Shown: piece after piece, positions 1 to 9,348 of the stretch | Numbering within the stretch: position 1 is the stretch's first letter | How the letters are laid out: every line of letters starts with the position of its first letter | Source of the DNA: Streptomyces wuyuanensis | GTDB taxonomy: Bacteria; Actinomycetota; Actinomycetes; Streptomycetales; Streptomycetaceae | DNA: 64,000 nucleotides | Assembly (NCBI RefSeq): GCF_900103455.1 | Contig: NZ_FNHI01000010.1 | Coordinates: 62,001-126,000 of the forward strand | Direction: 5' to 3' | Made by a program: the position numbers and the translations under genes | Notes under the pieces: model-generated | Database searches by the model: none | The model's input: the letters and a program-made list of their open reading frames with translations, nothing else | What the model was told of the DNA's origin: nothing

Positions 1-53
1 TCCTGGAGATCGCCCGCCCGGGCACGGACACGGAACTGGCAGGTGTCCTGTGA
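1..53 (+). CDS. ABC transporter ATP-binding protein, C-terminal end only
   Basis: Only the last 16 codons are in the window, ending in TGA at 51-53. The stop overlaps the GTG start of the next gene (GTGA, 50-53), which indicates translational coupling to an ABC-2 type permease. The identity as the ATPase subunit is inferred from this coupling alone; no Walker or signature motif is visible in the fragment. Confidence 0.55.
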   Translation, partial: LEIARPGTDTELAGVL

Positions 54-919
54 ACACGAACACGGCGAACACCAACACCCCGAACCCCGGTCCGGCGGTC
101 ACGAACACGGAGAACCCCGTGGCGGCGGCTCCGGCCGGGTCCCGGGCGGGGGCCGGGACCACGCCCGCAGGGCGGCTGGCCGCGCTGGGCCGGGCCGAGT
201 TGACCCTGCTGGTACGGAACCGGACCGCGCTGTTCGTCGCCCTGCTCATGCCCGTGGCGATGGTCGGCGCACTGCGCGGGACGCTCGGCGGGATGGACCT
301 CGCGGGAGCCGGTCTGAGCATCCAGCAGGCCCTCGTGACCGGAGGCGTCGGCATGGTGCTGATCCTCGTCGTCTACCTCAACCTCACCTCGGCCTTCGTG
401 GCGCGGCGCGAGGAACTGGTGCTCAAGCGGCTGCGTACGGGCGAGGTGTCCGACATGGAGATCATCGCCGGCACGGCGCTGCCGGCCGCCGCGCTCGCGA
501 TCGCGCAGAGCGCGCTGGTGGTCGTGGCCGGGGTCGTGGTCCTGGGCGCCGACGGCCCCCGGCGGCCCGAACTCCTCGTCGCCGGGACTCTGCTGGGCAC
601 CGTCGTGATGACGGCCCTGGCCGCCGCGACCTCCGCGATCACCCGGACCGTGGAGAGCGCTCAGATCACCACCCTGCCGCTGTTCATGGTCTCGGCGGGC
701 GGCTCGGGGCTGTTCATCCCGCTCGACGTGCTGCCGGAACGGGTCGCCTCGGTGTGCGAACTGCTGCCGATGACCGGTGTGATGCGCCTCGTGGAGGCCG
801 GGGTGGCCGGCGGTGCGGACGCGGCGCAGCTCACCGGCGCGGCGCTCAACGCGCTGGCCTGGACCATGATCTCGGTGTTTGCTGTGCGACGGTGGTTCCG
901 ATGGGAGCCGCGGCGCTGA
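50..919 (+). CDS. ABC-2 type transporter permease
   Basis: This 289-aa membrane subunit is expected to pair with the ATPase encoded just upstream, as an exporter of a drug or lipid-like substrate. After a Thr/Asn/Pro-rich cytoplasmic N-terminus of about 45 residues it has roughly six hydrophobic segments. The first (LFVALLMPVAMVGAL) follows the AELTLLVRNRTALF entry helix typical of ABC-2 permeases, and the last three lie near residues 205-275. The GTG start overlaps the upstream stop by 4 bp. The downstream sensor kinase and response regulator probably control this transporter, as in DesK/DesR- or LiaRS-like export modules. The substrate cannot be read from the sequence. Confidence 0.85.
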   Translation: MNTNTANTNTPNPGPAVTNTENPVAAAPAGSRAGAGTTPAGRLAALGRAELTLLVRNRTALFVALLMPVAMVGALRGTLGGMDLAGAGLSIQQALVTGGVGMVLILVVYLNLTSAFVARREELVLKRLRTGEVSDMEIIAGTALPAAALAIAQSALVVVAGVVVLGADGPRRPELLVAGTLLGTVVMTALAAATSAITRTVESAQITTLPLFMVSAGGSGLFIPLDVLPERVASVCELLPMTGVMRLVEAGVAGGADAAQLTGAALNALAWTMISVFAVRRWFRWEPRR

Positions 920-2331
920 GGACGGGGAAGATCGGGGGTGCCCGGGTGCGGGTACGGGGCTGGAGCGGCCGCAGCGGGCTCGCCAAGGTGGATCTCTACA
1001 CACGCGGCACCGTGTACCTCCTCATCTGGGTGGCGCTGCTCGCGCTCACGCTGCTGATGCTGACCCGGCCCGTGCGCCTCGGCGCCCACCCCGTCGTGGC
1101 CGTCGGCGCCCCGCTGCTGGCGCTGGCGAACGGTGTGGTCTCCACGCTGCTGGCGCGACGCGCGATGGACGCCTACCTGGGGCAGGGCCCGGTCCCGCGG
1201 AGGCTGGTGTTCCGGGCCGCGGTCGTCGCGGCTCTGGCGACCGGCACCGCACTGTGGCTGGCGGCGACGGTCGGCATGGAGGGGATGCTGCCCATGGCGC
1301 TGTCGACGGCCCTGGTCCCGTTCGTGACGGGGCACTGCCTGATCGTGCGGCGACGGACGACGGTGCTGCTCCACGCGGGCGTGCTGGCCCTGCTGGCCGT
1401 GCTGGTGCCGCTGACCGGCCGGGGGACCGCGGAGACCCTGTTCACCCTCGGGACCGTCGCATTCACGATCGGCTGGCTCGCCTTCACCGCCCGTATCTCG
1501 ATGTGGGTCCTCGCGGTGATGTGGGAGCTGCGCGAGGCCCGCGACGTGCAGGCGCGGCTCGCGGTCGCGGAGGAACGGCTGCGGTTCGGCCGTGATCTCC
1601 ACGACGTACTGGGCCGCAATCTCGCGGTGATCGCGCTGAAGAGCGAACTGGCCGTACAGCTCGCGCAGCGCGGCGGCGAAGGCCCCGCGCTGGAACAGAT
1701 GACCGAGGTGCAGCGCATCGCACGGGAGTCCCAGCGCGAGGTCCGGGACGTCGTACGCGGCTACCGGGGCGCGGATCTGCGGACCGAACTGGACGGAGCC
1801 CGGGGAGTGTTGGGTGCGGCGGGGATCCGCTGCACGATCGGGTCGCCGGAGGCGGGACCGCCGGCCGACGGCCTGCCCGTGGAGATCCAGTCCGCGCTCG
1901 CCTGGGTCGTCCGCGAGGCCACGACGAACGTGCTGCGCCACGGGGAGGCGGAGCACTGCGCCATCGGCCTCACGACGACGTCCGGCGCCGCGGTGCTGAC
2001 CGTGGAGAACGACGGCGTCCGGAGTCCGGCCGCCCCCGGCACCCGCGGCACCGGTCTCACCGGGCTCCGGGAGCGTCTGACCGCGCTGGGCGGCACGCTG
2101 GAGGCCGGCCCCGTCCCGGGCGCCCGCTTCCGCCTCACGGCACGGGTGCCGGTTCCCGCGAGCGGCAGGCCGGACGTGCCAAGGCAGGAGCCGGGTGATT
2201 CGGCAGGCGGGACGGACGGCCCGGCGAGGGTCAGCGCGCCGGGCGGGACGGACGAACGCCCACCGGGCACGGAACCCGGCGGAACGGGGCGCGGCGGTGT
2301 GACGTACGGGACAGGGAGGGACAGGGTGTGA
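901..2331 (+). CDS. NarL/DesK-type sensor histidine kinase
   Basis: This 476-aa membrane sensor kinase has about six transmembrane helices (residues about 40-200), a short linker helix, and a HisKA_3 dimerisation motif (FGRDLHDVLGRNLAVIALKS). His234 is the predicted phosphoacceptor. The C-terminal HATPase domain has a VENDG box and a GTGLTGLRERLTALGG box. ATG 901 is preferred because it leaves only a short overlap with the permease stop and begins just before the membrane domain; a longer upstream reading of the frame has no domain support. The tail after about residue 420 is low-complexity Pro/Gly. It overlaps its response regulator by 4 bp, so the pair is co-translated. The transporter upstream is the likely target. 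Confidence 0.88.
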   Translation: MGAAALRTGKIGGARVRVRGWSGRSGLAKVDLYTRGTVYLLIWVALLALTLLMLTRPVRLGAHPVVAVGAPLLALANGVVSTLLARRAMDAYLGQGPVPRRLVFRAAVVAALATGTALWLAATVGMEGMLPMALSTALVPFVTGHCLIVRRRTTVLLHAGVLALLAVLVPLTGRGTAETLFTLGTVAFTIGWLAFTARISMWVLAVMWELREARDVQARLAVAEERLRFGRDLHDVLGRNLAVIALKSELAVQLAQRGGEGPALEQMTEVQRIARESQREVRDVVRGYRGADLRTELDGARGVLGAAGIRCTIGSPEAGPPADGLPVEIQSALAWVVREATTNVLRHGEAEHCAIGLTTTSGAAVLTVENDGVRSPAAPGTRGTGLTGLRERLTALGGTLEAGPVPGARFRLTARVPVPASGRPDVPRQEPGDSAGGTDGPARVSAPGGTDERPPGTEPGGTGRGGVTYGTGRDRV

Positions 2332-2945
2332 CGCAGGATCGCGTACGGGTGCTGCTGGCCGACGACGAGCATCTGATCCGGGGCGCGCTCGCCGCGCTGC
2401 TCGCGCTCGAGGACGACCTGCTCGTCGTCGCCGAGGCCGCATCCGGTGCGGAGGCACTGTCGATGGCCCGCTCGCACCGGCCGGACGTGGCAGTCCTGGA
2501 CCTCCAGATGCCCGGCGGCGACGGTGTGAAGGTCGCCACATCGCTGATGGCGGAGCTCCCCGGCTGCCGGACGATGATCGTGACCAGCCACGGCCGCCCC
2601 GGCCACCTCAAGCGCGCTCTCGCCGCCGGGGTGCGCGGCTTCGTGCCGAAGACCGTCAGCGCCCAGCGGCTCGCCGAGATCATCCGTACCGTGCACGGGG
2701 GAAACCGGTACGTCGACCCCGAGTTGGCCGCCGACGCCATCTCCGCCGGGGACTCCCCTCTCACCGCGCGCGAGGCCGAGGTGCTGGAGCTGGCCGGGGA
2801 CGGGGCACCGATCGCGGAGATCGCCGAGCGGGCCTCGCTGTCGCCCGGCACGGTCCGCAACTACCTGTCGTCGGCGGCGGCGAAGCTGGGCGCGGAGAAC
2901 CGGCACACCGCGGTGCGCCTCGCACGCGAGCGAGGTTGGGTATAG
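2328..2945 (+). CDS. NarL/LuxR-family response regulator
   Basis: This 205-aa two-domain regulator is the cognate partner of the kinase at 901-2331, whose stop overlaps this GTG start. The receiver has the acidic pair D12-D13, phosphoacceptor Asp58 (VLDLQMPG), a Thr/Ser switch near VTSHG, and Lys in GFVPKTV. The C-terminal LuxR helix-turn-helix runs from LTAREAEVLELA to SPGTVRNYLSSAAAKLG. It most resembles DesR-type regulators. It probably binds in front of the ABC operon, which starts outside the window. The end of the gene carries TATAGT (2941-2946), a possible -10 element for the tRNA that follows. Confidence 0.9.
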   Translation: MTQDRVRVLLADDEHLIRGALAALLALEDDLLVVAEAASGAEALSMARSHRPDVAVLDLQMPGGDGVKVATSLMAELPGCRTMIVTSHGRPGHLKRALAAGVRGFVPKTVSAQRLAEIIRTVHGGNRYVDPELAADAISAGDSPLTAREAEVLELAGDGAPIAEIAERASLSPGTVRNYLSSAAAKLGAENRHTAVRLARERGWV

Positions 2946-2967
2946 TGGGCTCCGCGCCACGGCGCAT

Positions 2968-3040
2968 GCGGACGTAGCTCAGTTGGTAGAGCGCAACCTT
3001 GCCAAGGTTGAGGTCGCGAGTTCGAGCCTCGTCGTCCGCT
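2968..3040 (+). tRNA. tRNA-Gly (GCC)
   Basis: Full cloverleaf: acceptor stem GCGGACG/CGTCCGC, D-loop AGCTCAGTTGGTAGAGC, anticodon arm CAACCTTGCCAAGGTTG with anticodon GCC, and T-arm GCGAGTTCGAGCCTCGT. The discriminator base is T3040 and CCA is encoded at 3041-3043. It begins 22 bp after the response regulator stop. A hairpin terminator follows within 10 bp. Confidence 0.97.
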
Positions 3041-3047
3041 CCAGTCG

Positions 3048-3080
3048 AGAAGCCCCCGGCCAGAAAGCCGGGGGCTTCTT
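3048..3080 (+). terminator. Rho-independent terminator after tRNA-Gly
   Basis: A 13-bp stem (AGAAGCCCCCGGC / GCCGGGGGCTTCT) with a 6-nt loop, followed by TTCTTCG. It lies between tRNA-Gly (+) and purC (-), so it probably works in both directions. Confidence 0.85.
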
Positions 3081-3084
3081 CGTG

Positions 3085-3984
3085 TCACGCCCAGGCGGTG
3101 CCGGTCAGCAGTTCGTACGCCTCCAGGTACCGGGCGCGGGTCGACTCCACGACGTCCTGCGGTAGGGCCGGCGGGGGCTGCTCGCTCCTGCGGTCCCAGC
3201 CGGAGGCCGGCGACGTCAGCCAGTCGCGCACGTACTGCTTGTCGTACGACGGCTGGGCCCGGCCCGGCTGCCACTGGTCGGCCGGCCAGAAACGCGAGGA
3301 GTCCGGGGTCAGCACCTCGTCCGCGATGATCAGCCGCTCGCCGTCGAAGCCGAACTCGAACTTGGTGTCGGCGAGGATGATGCCGCGCTCGCGGGCGATG
3401 TCACGGGCGCGGGCGTAGACGTCGAGCGTCGTCCGGCGCAGCAGCGCGGCGGTATCCGCGCCGACCTGGCGGGCGACCTCCTCGAAGGACACGTTCTCGT
3501 CGTGGTCGCCGACGGCGGCCTTGGTCGCGGGGGTGAAGATCGGGGCGGGCAGCTCCGAACCGTCCACGAGCCCCTCGGGGAGGGCCAGCCCGCAGACCGT
3601 ACGGGTCTGGTCGTACTCGGCGAGGCCGGAGCCGGTGAGGTAGCCGCGGGCGACGCACTCGACCGGCACCATGTCGAGGGCCCGGCAGACGAGGGTGCGG
3701 CCCGCCCAGTCGGCCGGTGCGCCGGCCGGGAGGTCGGTGGAGATCACATGGTTGGGGACGAGGTCCGCCAGGCGGTCGAACCACCACAGGGAGAGCCGGG
3801 TGAGCACCCGTCCCTTGTCCGGGATCTCGGTGGGCAGCACCCAGTCGTAGGCGGAGATGCGGTCGCTCGCCACCATCACGAGGTCCCCGGCCTCGTTCTC
3901 GTAGAGATCGCGGACCTTGCCCGTGTGGAGATGGGTGAGGCCCGGAACCTGAATCGGCTCGGGCTTTTCTACGAATCCGGACAC
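3085..3984 (-). CDS. purC: Phosphoribosylaminoimidazole-succinocarboxamide synthase
   Basis: SAICAR synthetase of de novo purine synthesis, which joins aspartate to CAIR using ATP. The 299-aa length is usual for the actinobacterial form. Visible signatures are HTGKVRDLYE near the N-terminus, VASDRISAYDWVLPTEIPDKG, VECVARGYLTGSG, and ILADTKFEFGFD near residue 215. The GTG start at 3984 is chosen because GGAGG (in CGCGGAGGAACC) lies 5 nt upstream; the longer open frame has neither homology nor a ribosome binding site. purD lies 4 kb away in the same orientation with two non-purine genes between, so they are not obviously one transcript. Confidence 0.96.
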   Translation of the reverse strand: MSGFVEKPEPIQVPGLTHLHTGKVRDLYENEAGDLVMVASDRISAYDWVLPTEIPDKGRVLTRLSLWWFDRLADLVPNHVISTDLPAGAPADWAGRTLVCRALDMVPVECVARGYLTGSGLAEYDQTRTVCGLALPEGLVDGSELPAPIFTPATKAAVGDHDENVSFEEVARQVGADTAALLRRTTLDVYARARDIARERGIILADTKFEFGFDGERLIIADEVLTPDSSRFWPADQWQPGRAQPSYDKQYVRDWLTSPASGWDRRSEQPPPALPQDVVESTRARYLEAYELLTGTAWA

Positions 3985-4136
3985 GGTTCCTCCGCGTAGG
4001 TTGATCCAGGAGCGCTTCCGATTCTCTCGCACCCGGGGACCGCGAGAGGCCGGAGGGTCGGCCCGGCCCCTCTGACGAGGGCTCCCGGCCGGGCACCCCT
4101 CGGCCGGCGACGTTCCCTCGGTCGGGGGACCCCTCA

Positions 4137-4155
4137 GTACGGGACCCCTCCGTAC
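4137..4155 (-). terminator. Possible terminator after the dimethylformamidase-like gene
   Basis: Short inverted repeat GTACGG-GACCCCT-CCGTAC just after the stop of the gene at 4161-5648. The arms are only 6 bp and there is no T-run, so the call is weak. Confidence 0.35.
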
Positions 4156-4160
4156 GGGGC

Positions 4161-5648
4161 TCAGTCGCGTTTGCAGATCCGGTCGAGGAGGTTGGCGGTG
4201 GCCCGCTGGATGCGCTCGTCCACATGGCCCGGCCGGTCGAGCCCCGGGGACCATGCGAACGTGCCCGACGCGAAGACGAGTGCGCCGGAGGGGGCCCGGT
4301 AGAGCGAGGTCTCCTGATGGCGGGTGGCGCCGTCGCCGTCGGTGTAGGGGGAGTGCGCCAGCAGGATCCGCCCCTCGTGCTCGGGGAGCGGCGTGCGGGG
4401 GAAGTAGCGGTCGGCCTCGCCCGCGACCAGCCCGGGGATCTCGTCGCCGTCCCCCGCCCCGGTCGCCTCCCACAGCCAGTGGTCGGCGTTGCGCACGACC
4501 ATCGGGTGGGGCTCGGGCACGCGGCCCGCGTACTGGATGCCGAGCAGCTGCTGCTCGGCGCGGTCGATCTCGCGCCAGAGGGCGGAGCGGCCGGGGCCGC
4601 GTCGCTTGCGGCAGGTCAGCAGCCGGTCGGCGACGCCGGACGGGGACGGGCCGAGTTCCACCTGCCAGTACATGGTGTTGGCCGAGAGGAACACGAGGGA
4701 CGTGCCGTGCTCACGGGCCAGCTCCGTGGTCCGGCGCATGGGCGCCGACCAGTACTCGTCGTGCCCGGGGAACACCAGGCCGCGGTAGCGGGTCGGGTCG
4801 ACCCGACCCGCGTGCAGATCACGGGTGTCGGCGTACGCGAGGTCGTAGCCGTACCGCTCCGCCCAGCGGATGAAGTCGTACGCGTGCCCGACGTGCAGCG
4901 GGAGGCCCGCACCGGCGTACGGGCGGTCGAAGGAGACCGTGATCGCGGCGTCGTTCTCGCCGAGCAGCCGGCCGTGCTCGTCCCAGGCGTGGTACAGGCT
5001 GGCGCCGGTCCGGCCGTCCTCCGGATAGAGGTTGTAAGCCTGCCAGGTGATGTCGGGCATCAGCAGCAGCAGATCGGCGGGCCGGCTGTCGCGGACCGTG
5101 AAGGGGATGTGGGAGCGGTAGCCGTCCTCGGTGGTGAGTACGGCGACGTAGGCGCCGACGGACCAGTACGACGGGACCTGCAGCCGCCAGGAGAGCCACC
5201 AGTGGTGGCACGACACCGTGCGGTCGGCGGTGAGCGGCGGCGGCTGGACGATGCCGGCGAGACGAGGGCTCGTGATGATCTTGGCGGCGCCGTCGCCACC
5301 GTAGTGACCGATGCGGTACACGTCGACCGAGAAACGCTGGGGCGGGTCGACCGTGACGTGGAAGTCGATGGCCTCGCCGGGGGCGACCGCGCCATTGGAC
5401 GCGAAGCCCTTGATCTGCCGGTGCACGTCGTCGGCGGTACGGAGGCCGCGGGAGCGCCCGCCGCGTCCTGCCGCCGCGTCCGGGTCCGCGTACCAGGGCA
5501 CGACCTGGCCGGTGTCGTCGAAGTAGTGCTCGCTGCCGCGAAGCCAGGGCAGCGGGCCCTGACCGAACGGATCCGTGACCGCATGGGCGAGGGCGCCCGA
5601 CTCCCAGCGCCGGATCGGCTCCGTCCGACGGATCTTCTCCGCCCCCAT
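4161..5648 (-). CDS. N,N-dimethylformamidase beta-subunit-like protein
   Basis: This 495-aa protein has the Trp/Tyr/His-rich pattern of the family named after the large subunit of N,N-dimethylformamidase. An N-terminal beta-sandwich (residues about 75-185, with DFHVTVDPPQRFSVDVYRIGHYGG) is followed by a glutamine-amidotransferase-like domain. Visible motifs are LLLMPDITWQAYN, GLVFPGHDEYWSAPMR and SLVFLSANTMYWQVEL. No signal peptide is visible. Most actinobacterial members have no proven substrate, so amidase activity on formamides is only a family-level possibility. ATG 5648 is the natural start. It lies between purC and a membrane protein, all on the minus strand, with gaps that argue against one operon. 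Confidence 0.75.
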   Translation of the reverse strand: MGAEKIRRTEPIRRWESGALAHAVTDPFGQGPLPWLRGSEHYFDDTGQVVPWYADPDAAAGRGGRSRGLRTADDVHRQIKGFASNGAVAPGEAIDFHVTVDPPQRFSVDVYRIGHYGGDGAAKIITSPRLAGIVQPPPLTADRTVSCHHWWLSWRLQVPSYWSVGAYVAVLTTEDGYRSHIPFTVRDSRPADLLLLMPDITWQAYNLYPEDGRTGASLYHAWDEHGRLLGENDAAITVSFDRPYAGAGLPLHVGHAYDFIRWAERYGYDLAYADTRDLHAGRVDPTRYRGLVFPGHDEYWSAPMRRTTELAREHGTSLVFLSANTMYWQVELGPSPSGVADRLLTCRKRRGPGRSALWREIDRAEQQLLGIQYAGRVPEPHPMVVRNADHWLWEATGAGDGDEIPGLVAGEADRYFPRTPLPEHEGRILLAHSPYTDGDGATRHQETSLYRAPSGALVFASGTFAWSPGLDRPGHVDERIQRATANLLDRICKRD

Positions 5649-5740
5649 GGTGCGCCCCTCCCTCGTCCCCCGAAACCGGTCCTGGCGCGCTGACCGTCAG
5701 CGCCGGTCCCAGCACATCACATAACGCACGCACTCCGTCA

Positions 5741-5767
5741 CCGTTCGTCGTGAATTGACGTGAACGG
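5741..5767. promoter_or_regulatory. Imperfect inverted repeat between two minus-strand genes
   Basis: CCGTTC-GT-CGT ... ACG-T-GAACGG spans 5741-5767, with TTGACG inside it. It lies upstream of the gene at 4161-5648 and downstream of the one at 5826-7610, so it could be an operator for the former. No regulator is assigned. Confidence 0.3.
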
Positions 5768-5825
5768 AACGCAACATTCCAGCCTTAGATGGCGAAAACC
5801 GGCCGGGCCGACCGTGCATCGGCCG

Positions 5826-7610
5826 TCACACCAGCCGGATCGGCTTCTCGGCCCGGACGCCTGCCGACGCGAGCCATGCCCGCAGCGGCTCCGGGTCTCC
5901 GTCCTCGACCAGGCTCAGCACCCGCGCCCCCAGGTCCGCACGGCGCTCGCCGTTGATGAGCAGGGCAGGCCCGTCCAGCCAGTCCATGCCCGGGGTGGCG
6001 CCAGCGGTGTCCACCGCCGCGCAGCACACCATCGCGGTCACATGGTCGGCGAGCAGCTCCCGCGCGGTGCGCGGCGGCTGGAGCGGGACGAGCGGCAGCG
6101 GGTCGGTGCCCCAGAGGTCCGGCTCGTCACCCGCGCAGTCCGGGGCCCTGGGCGGGGTCGCCGAGCGCTCGCGGGCGGCCTCCTCACGGGCCACGTCGGC
6201 GCTGATCCCGGCCGCGAGGGCGGCACCGGGCCCATCGGTCCCGGGGGCCTCGGGCACGGGCGGCACGTCCGTGGGGCCGGCCGCCGACGGCCGGGGCACC
6301 GCCCCCGCGCCGCCGGCGATGTGCTCCATCACGCGGGCCAGGGTGGGCCCGCCGGGCCCGCCTGCCGACGGCCGTACGCCCATCGCGTCCAGAACCCGGT
6401 GCAGCCGGGCCGCCTCCGTGCGCCACTTCCGGTCGACGACCTCTTCCGGGTACTGCTGCCAGTCCACCGGCGACCAGTCCGGCCCGATCTCGGCGGGCCC
6501 TCCGTGGAACAGCCTGGCGGCCAGCAGCGACGCGGCCTCGTCCACCGCCCCCGGCTCCTCCAGCAGATCGCAGGCGGGACGCTCCCCGAGCCGGGAGGCG
6601 AAGCCTTCCGCCAGCCGGTCGCGGCGGGACAGCTCGGTCAGCGCCGAGACCACCCCCGCGTCGAGACGGCTCGGCCACCGGCCCATCCGCCAGGCGGGCA
6701 GGGCCACCCGCGTCAGCAGGCGGTCCCACCCCGCGTAGGCGAGGCCGACCTGCTCCTGGGCCACGATCCGCAGCCCGTAGTCCACGGCCTGTGCGCGCTC
6801 GGAGGCGGCCGCGGCGACCCCGCGCTCCATCTCGGCGGCATGGCCGCGACAGCTGCGCAGGAGAACCCGGGCGACTCTGCCGACGGCCGCACAGCCGAGC
6901 CCTTGCACCGGGCCCAGCCCGGGACGGGCCGCGAGCCCGGCAGCGGCGTCAAGACCACGCAGGAAGCGGCGGGCCGCGGCTATGTCCGGATGCGCCGAGG
7001 GGCCCGTGCCGGCGACGACCGGCGCGAGCACGGCGCGCAGCTCGGCGACCCGCATCCACCACAGGAACGGGGAGCCGATGACCAGGACGGGCGCGCCGTC
7101 CCCGGGGTTGGCACGCGGGCTGCGGCGTGGACCGTGCGCCCGGTGCGTACGGTCCTCCAGCCAGCTGTCGCAGTCAGGGGTGAGGGCTATGGCGGAGGGC
7201 GCCGGCACGTCCATGCGGTCGGCCAGGTCCTCCACCAGCCGGTACAGATCGGGAGCCGCGGCCGGGGCCAGCGGCACCGTCGGGCTGACGGCGGGCCTGG
7301 CCCGGGCTATGACGGCGGCCACCGCGGCGGCGGCGAGCAGCACGACCACGGCGGCCGACGTCACCACCCAGCGCGCGACGTCCCACGAGCCACCGCCGAT
7401 CCGGCCGGTGGACCCCCCGACGAGCAGCACGACGGCGACGGCGGCGGGCAGCAGCACCAGGGCCAGTGCCCTGCTGCGCACCCGCAGCACGGCGAGGGCA
7501 CGGGAACGCGCGGCCAGCGCGCCCGCCTCCTCACCGACGACGGTTCCGGACACGGCCGGACTCACCCCCTCTGCCCTGCGGCGGCGTTGCTCACTCCCCC
7601 ACTGTGGCAC
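5826..7610 (-). CDS. M48-like integral membrane protein without HExxH
   Basis: This 594-aa protein has two strong N-terminal transmembrane helices (residues about 50-70 and 85-105). A region follows that reads like the M48 peptidase fold: LYRLVEDLADRMDVPAPSAIAL, then PVLVIGSPFLWWMRVAELRAVLAPVVAGT. In M48 enzymes the equivalent of the last stretch is the ELxAVLAHELGH zinc helix; here both zinc histidines and the catalytic Glu are absent. The rest is alpha-helical and rich in Ala/Arg, with no motif I recognise. It is probably a catalytically dead relative. The GTG start at 7610 has no clear ribosome binding site; GTG at VSPAVSG, about 15 codons in, is an alternative. It is the gene downstream of purD. 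Confidence 0.6.
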   Translation of the reverse strand: MPQWGSEQRRRRAEGVSPAVSGTVVGEEAGALAARSRALAVLRVRSRALALVLLPAAVAVVLLVGGSTGRIGGGSWDVARWVVTSAAVVVLLAAAAVAAVIARARPAVSPTVPLAPAAAPDLYRLVEDLADRMDVPAPSAIALTPDCDSWLEDRTHRAHGPRRSPRANPGDGAPVLVIGSPFLWWMRVAELRAVLAPVVAGTGPSAHPDIAAARRFLRGLDAAAGLAARPGLGPVQGLGCAAVGRVARVLLRSCRGHAAEMERGVAAAASERAQAVDYGLRIVAQEQVGLAYAGWDRLLTRVALPAWRMGRWPSRLDAGVVSALTELSRRDRLAEGFASRLGERPACDLLEEPGAVDEAASLLAARLFHGGPAEIGPDWSPVDWQQYPEEVVDRKWRTEAARLHRVLDAMGVRPSAGGPGGPTLARVMEHIAGGAGAVPRPSAAGPTDVPPVPEAPGTDGPGAALAAGISADVAREEAARERSATPPRAPDCAGDEPDLWGTDPLPLVPLQPPRTARELLADHVTAMVCCAAVDTAGATPGMDWLDGPALLINGERRADLGARVLSLVEDGDPEPLRAWLASAGVRAEKPIRLV

Positions 7611-8033
7611 CCGTCACAGACATCGCAATGTCGGTGGGCCAAGTGCCGGAACGCTTGCGCCGCACCCTAGTTGGGCCTTCCCCGGTCGTCATCCGGATGG
7701 GGCAGCGGTCACTCGATGGAATGCCTTTGGGCAAAGCTGCTGACATTGTGACCGGGGTCTTGCAGGTGCCCGGACCTCGCCGAACGGCACGCGGCCACCG
7801 GATGTGTGCCCGGGCACCGCCCCATGGGGGACGGCCGCGCGGCGGTCAGGCGAACGGACCGCGAGGGGGCGGTAGGCCGGACGTGTCCGGGGCCCGTCGG
7901 ACAGGGGTCGCGCGGAAACGGCTCGCGGGCCGCCGCGGGCGGGCCCAGGGGCCGGCTCCCGCCCCGCACGGACGGGACGACCCCGACCGCCGGACCGTAC
8001 GGGCCGGTCGGTCGGGGTCGTGCGCAGTGCCCG
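7611..8033. other. Intergenic region between purD and the M48-like gene
   Basis: Gene-free stretch of about 420 bases. The only structure I can support is the purD terminator hairpin near its right end. Short open frames here have no plausible start or homology. The promoter of the M48-like gene should lie at 7611-7750, but I see no consensus -10/-35. Confidence 0.5.
7977..8021 (-). terminator. Terminator of purD
   Basis: Perfect 13-bp inverted repeat ACGACCCCGACCG / CGGTCGGGGTCGT with a 19-nt loop, 13 bp after the purD stop. No strong T-run, as is common in Streptomyces. Confidence 0.65.
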
Positions 8034-9287
<1,254 letters not shown>

Positions 9288-9348
9288 GGCAGCCAGGGTA
9301 GCCCGCTCGCCGCCGGCGACCTTGTGCGGGCCGCCGAAGCGGCCCCGC

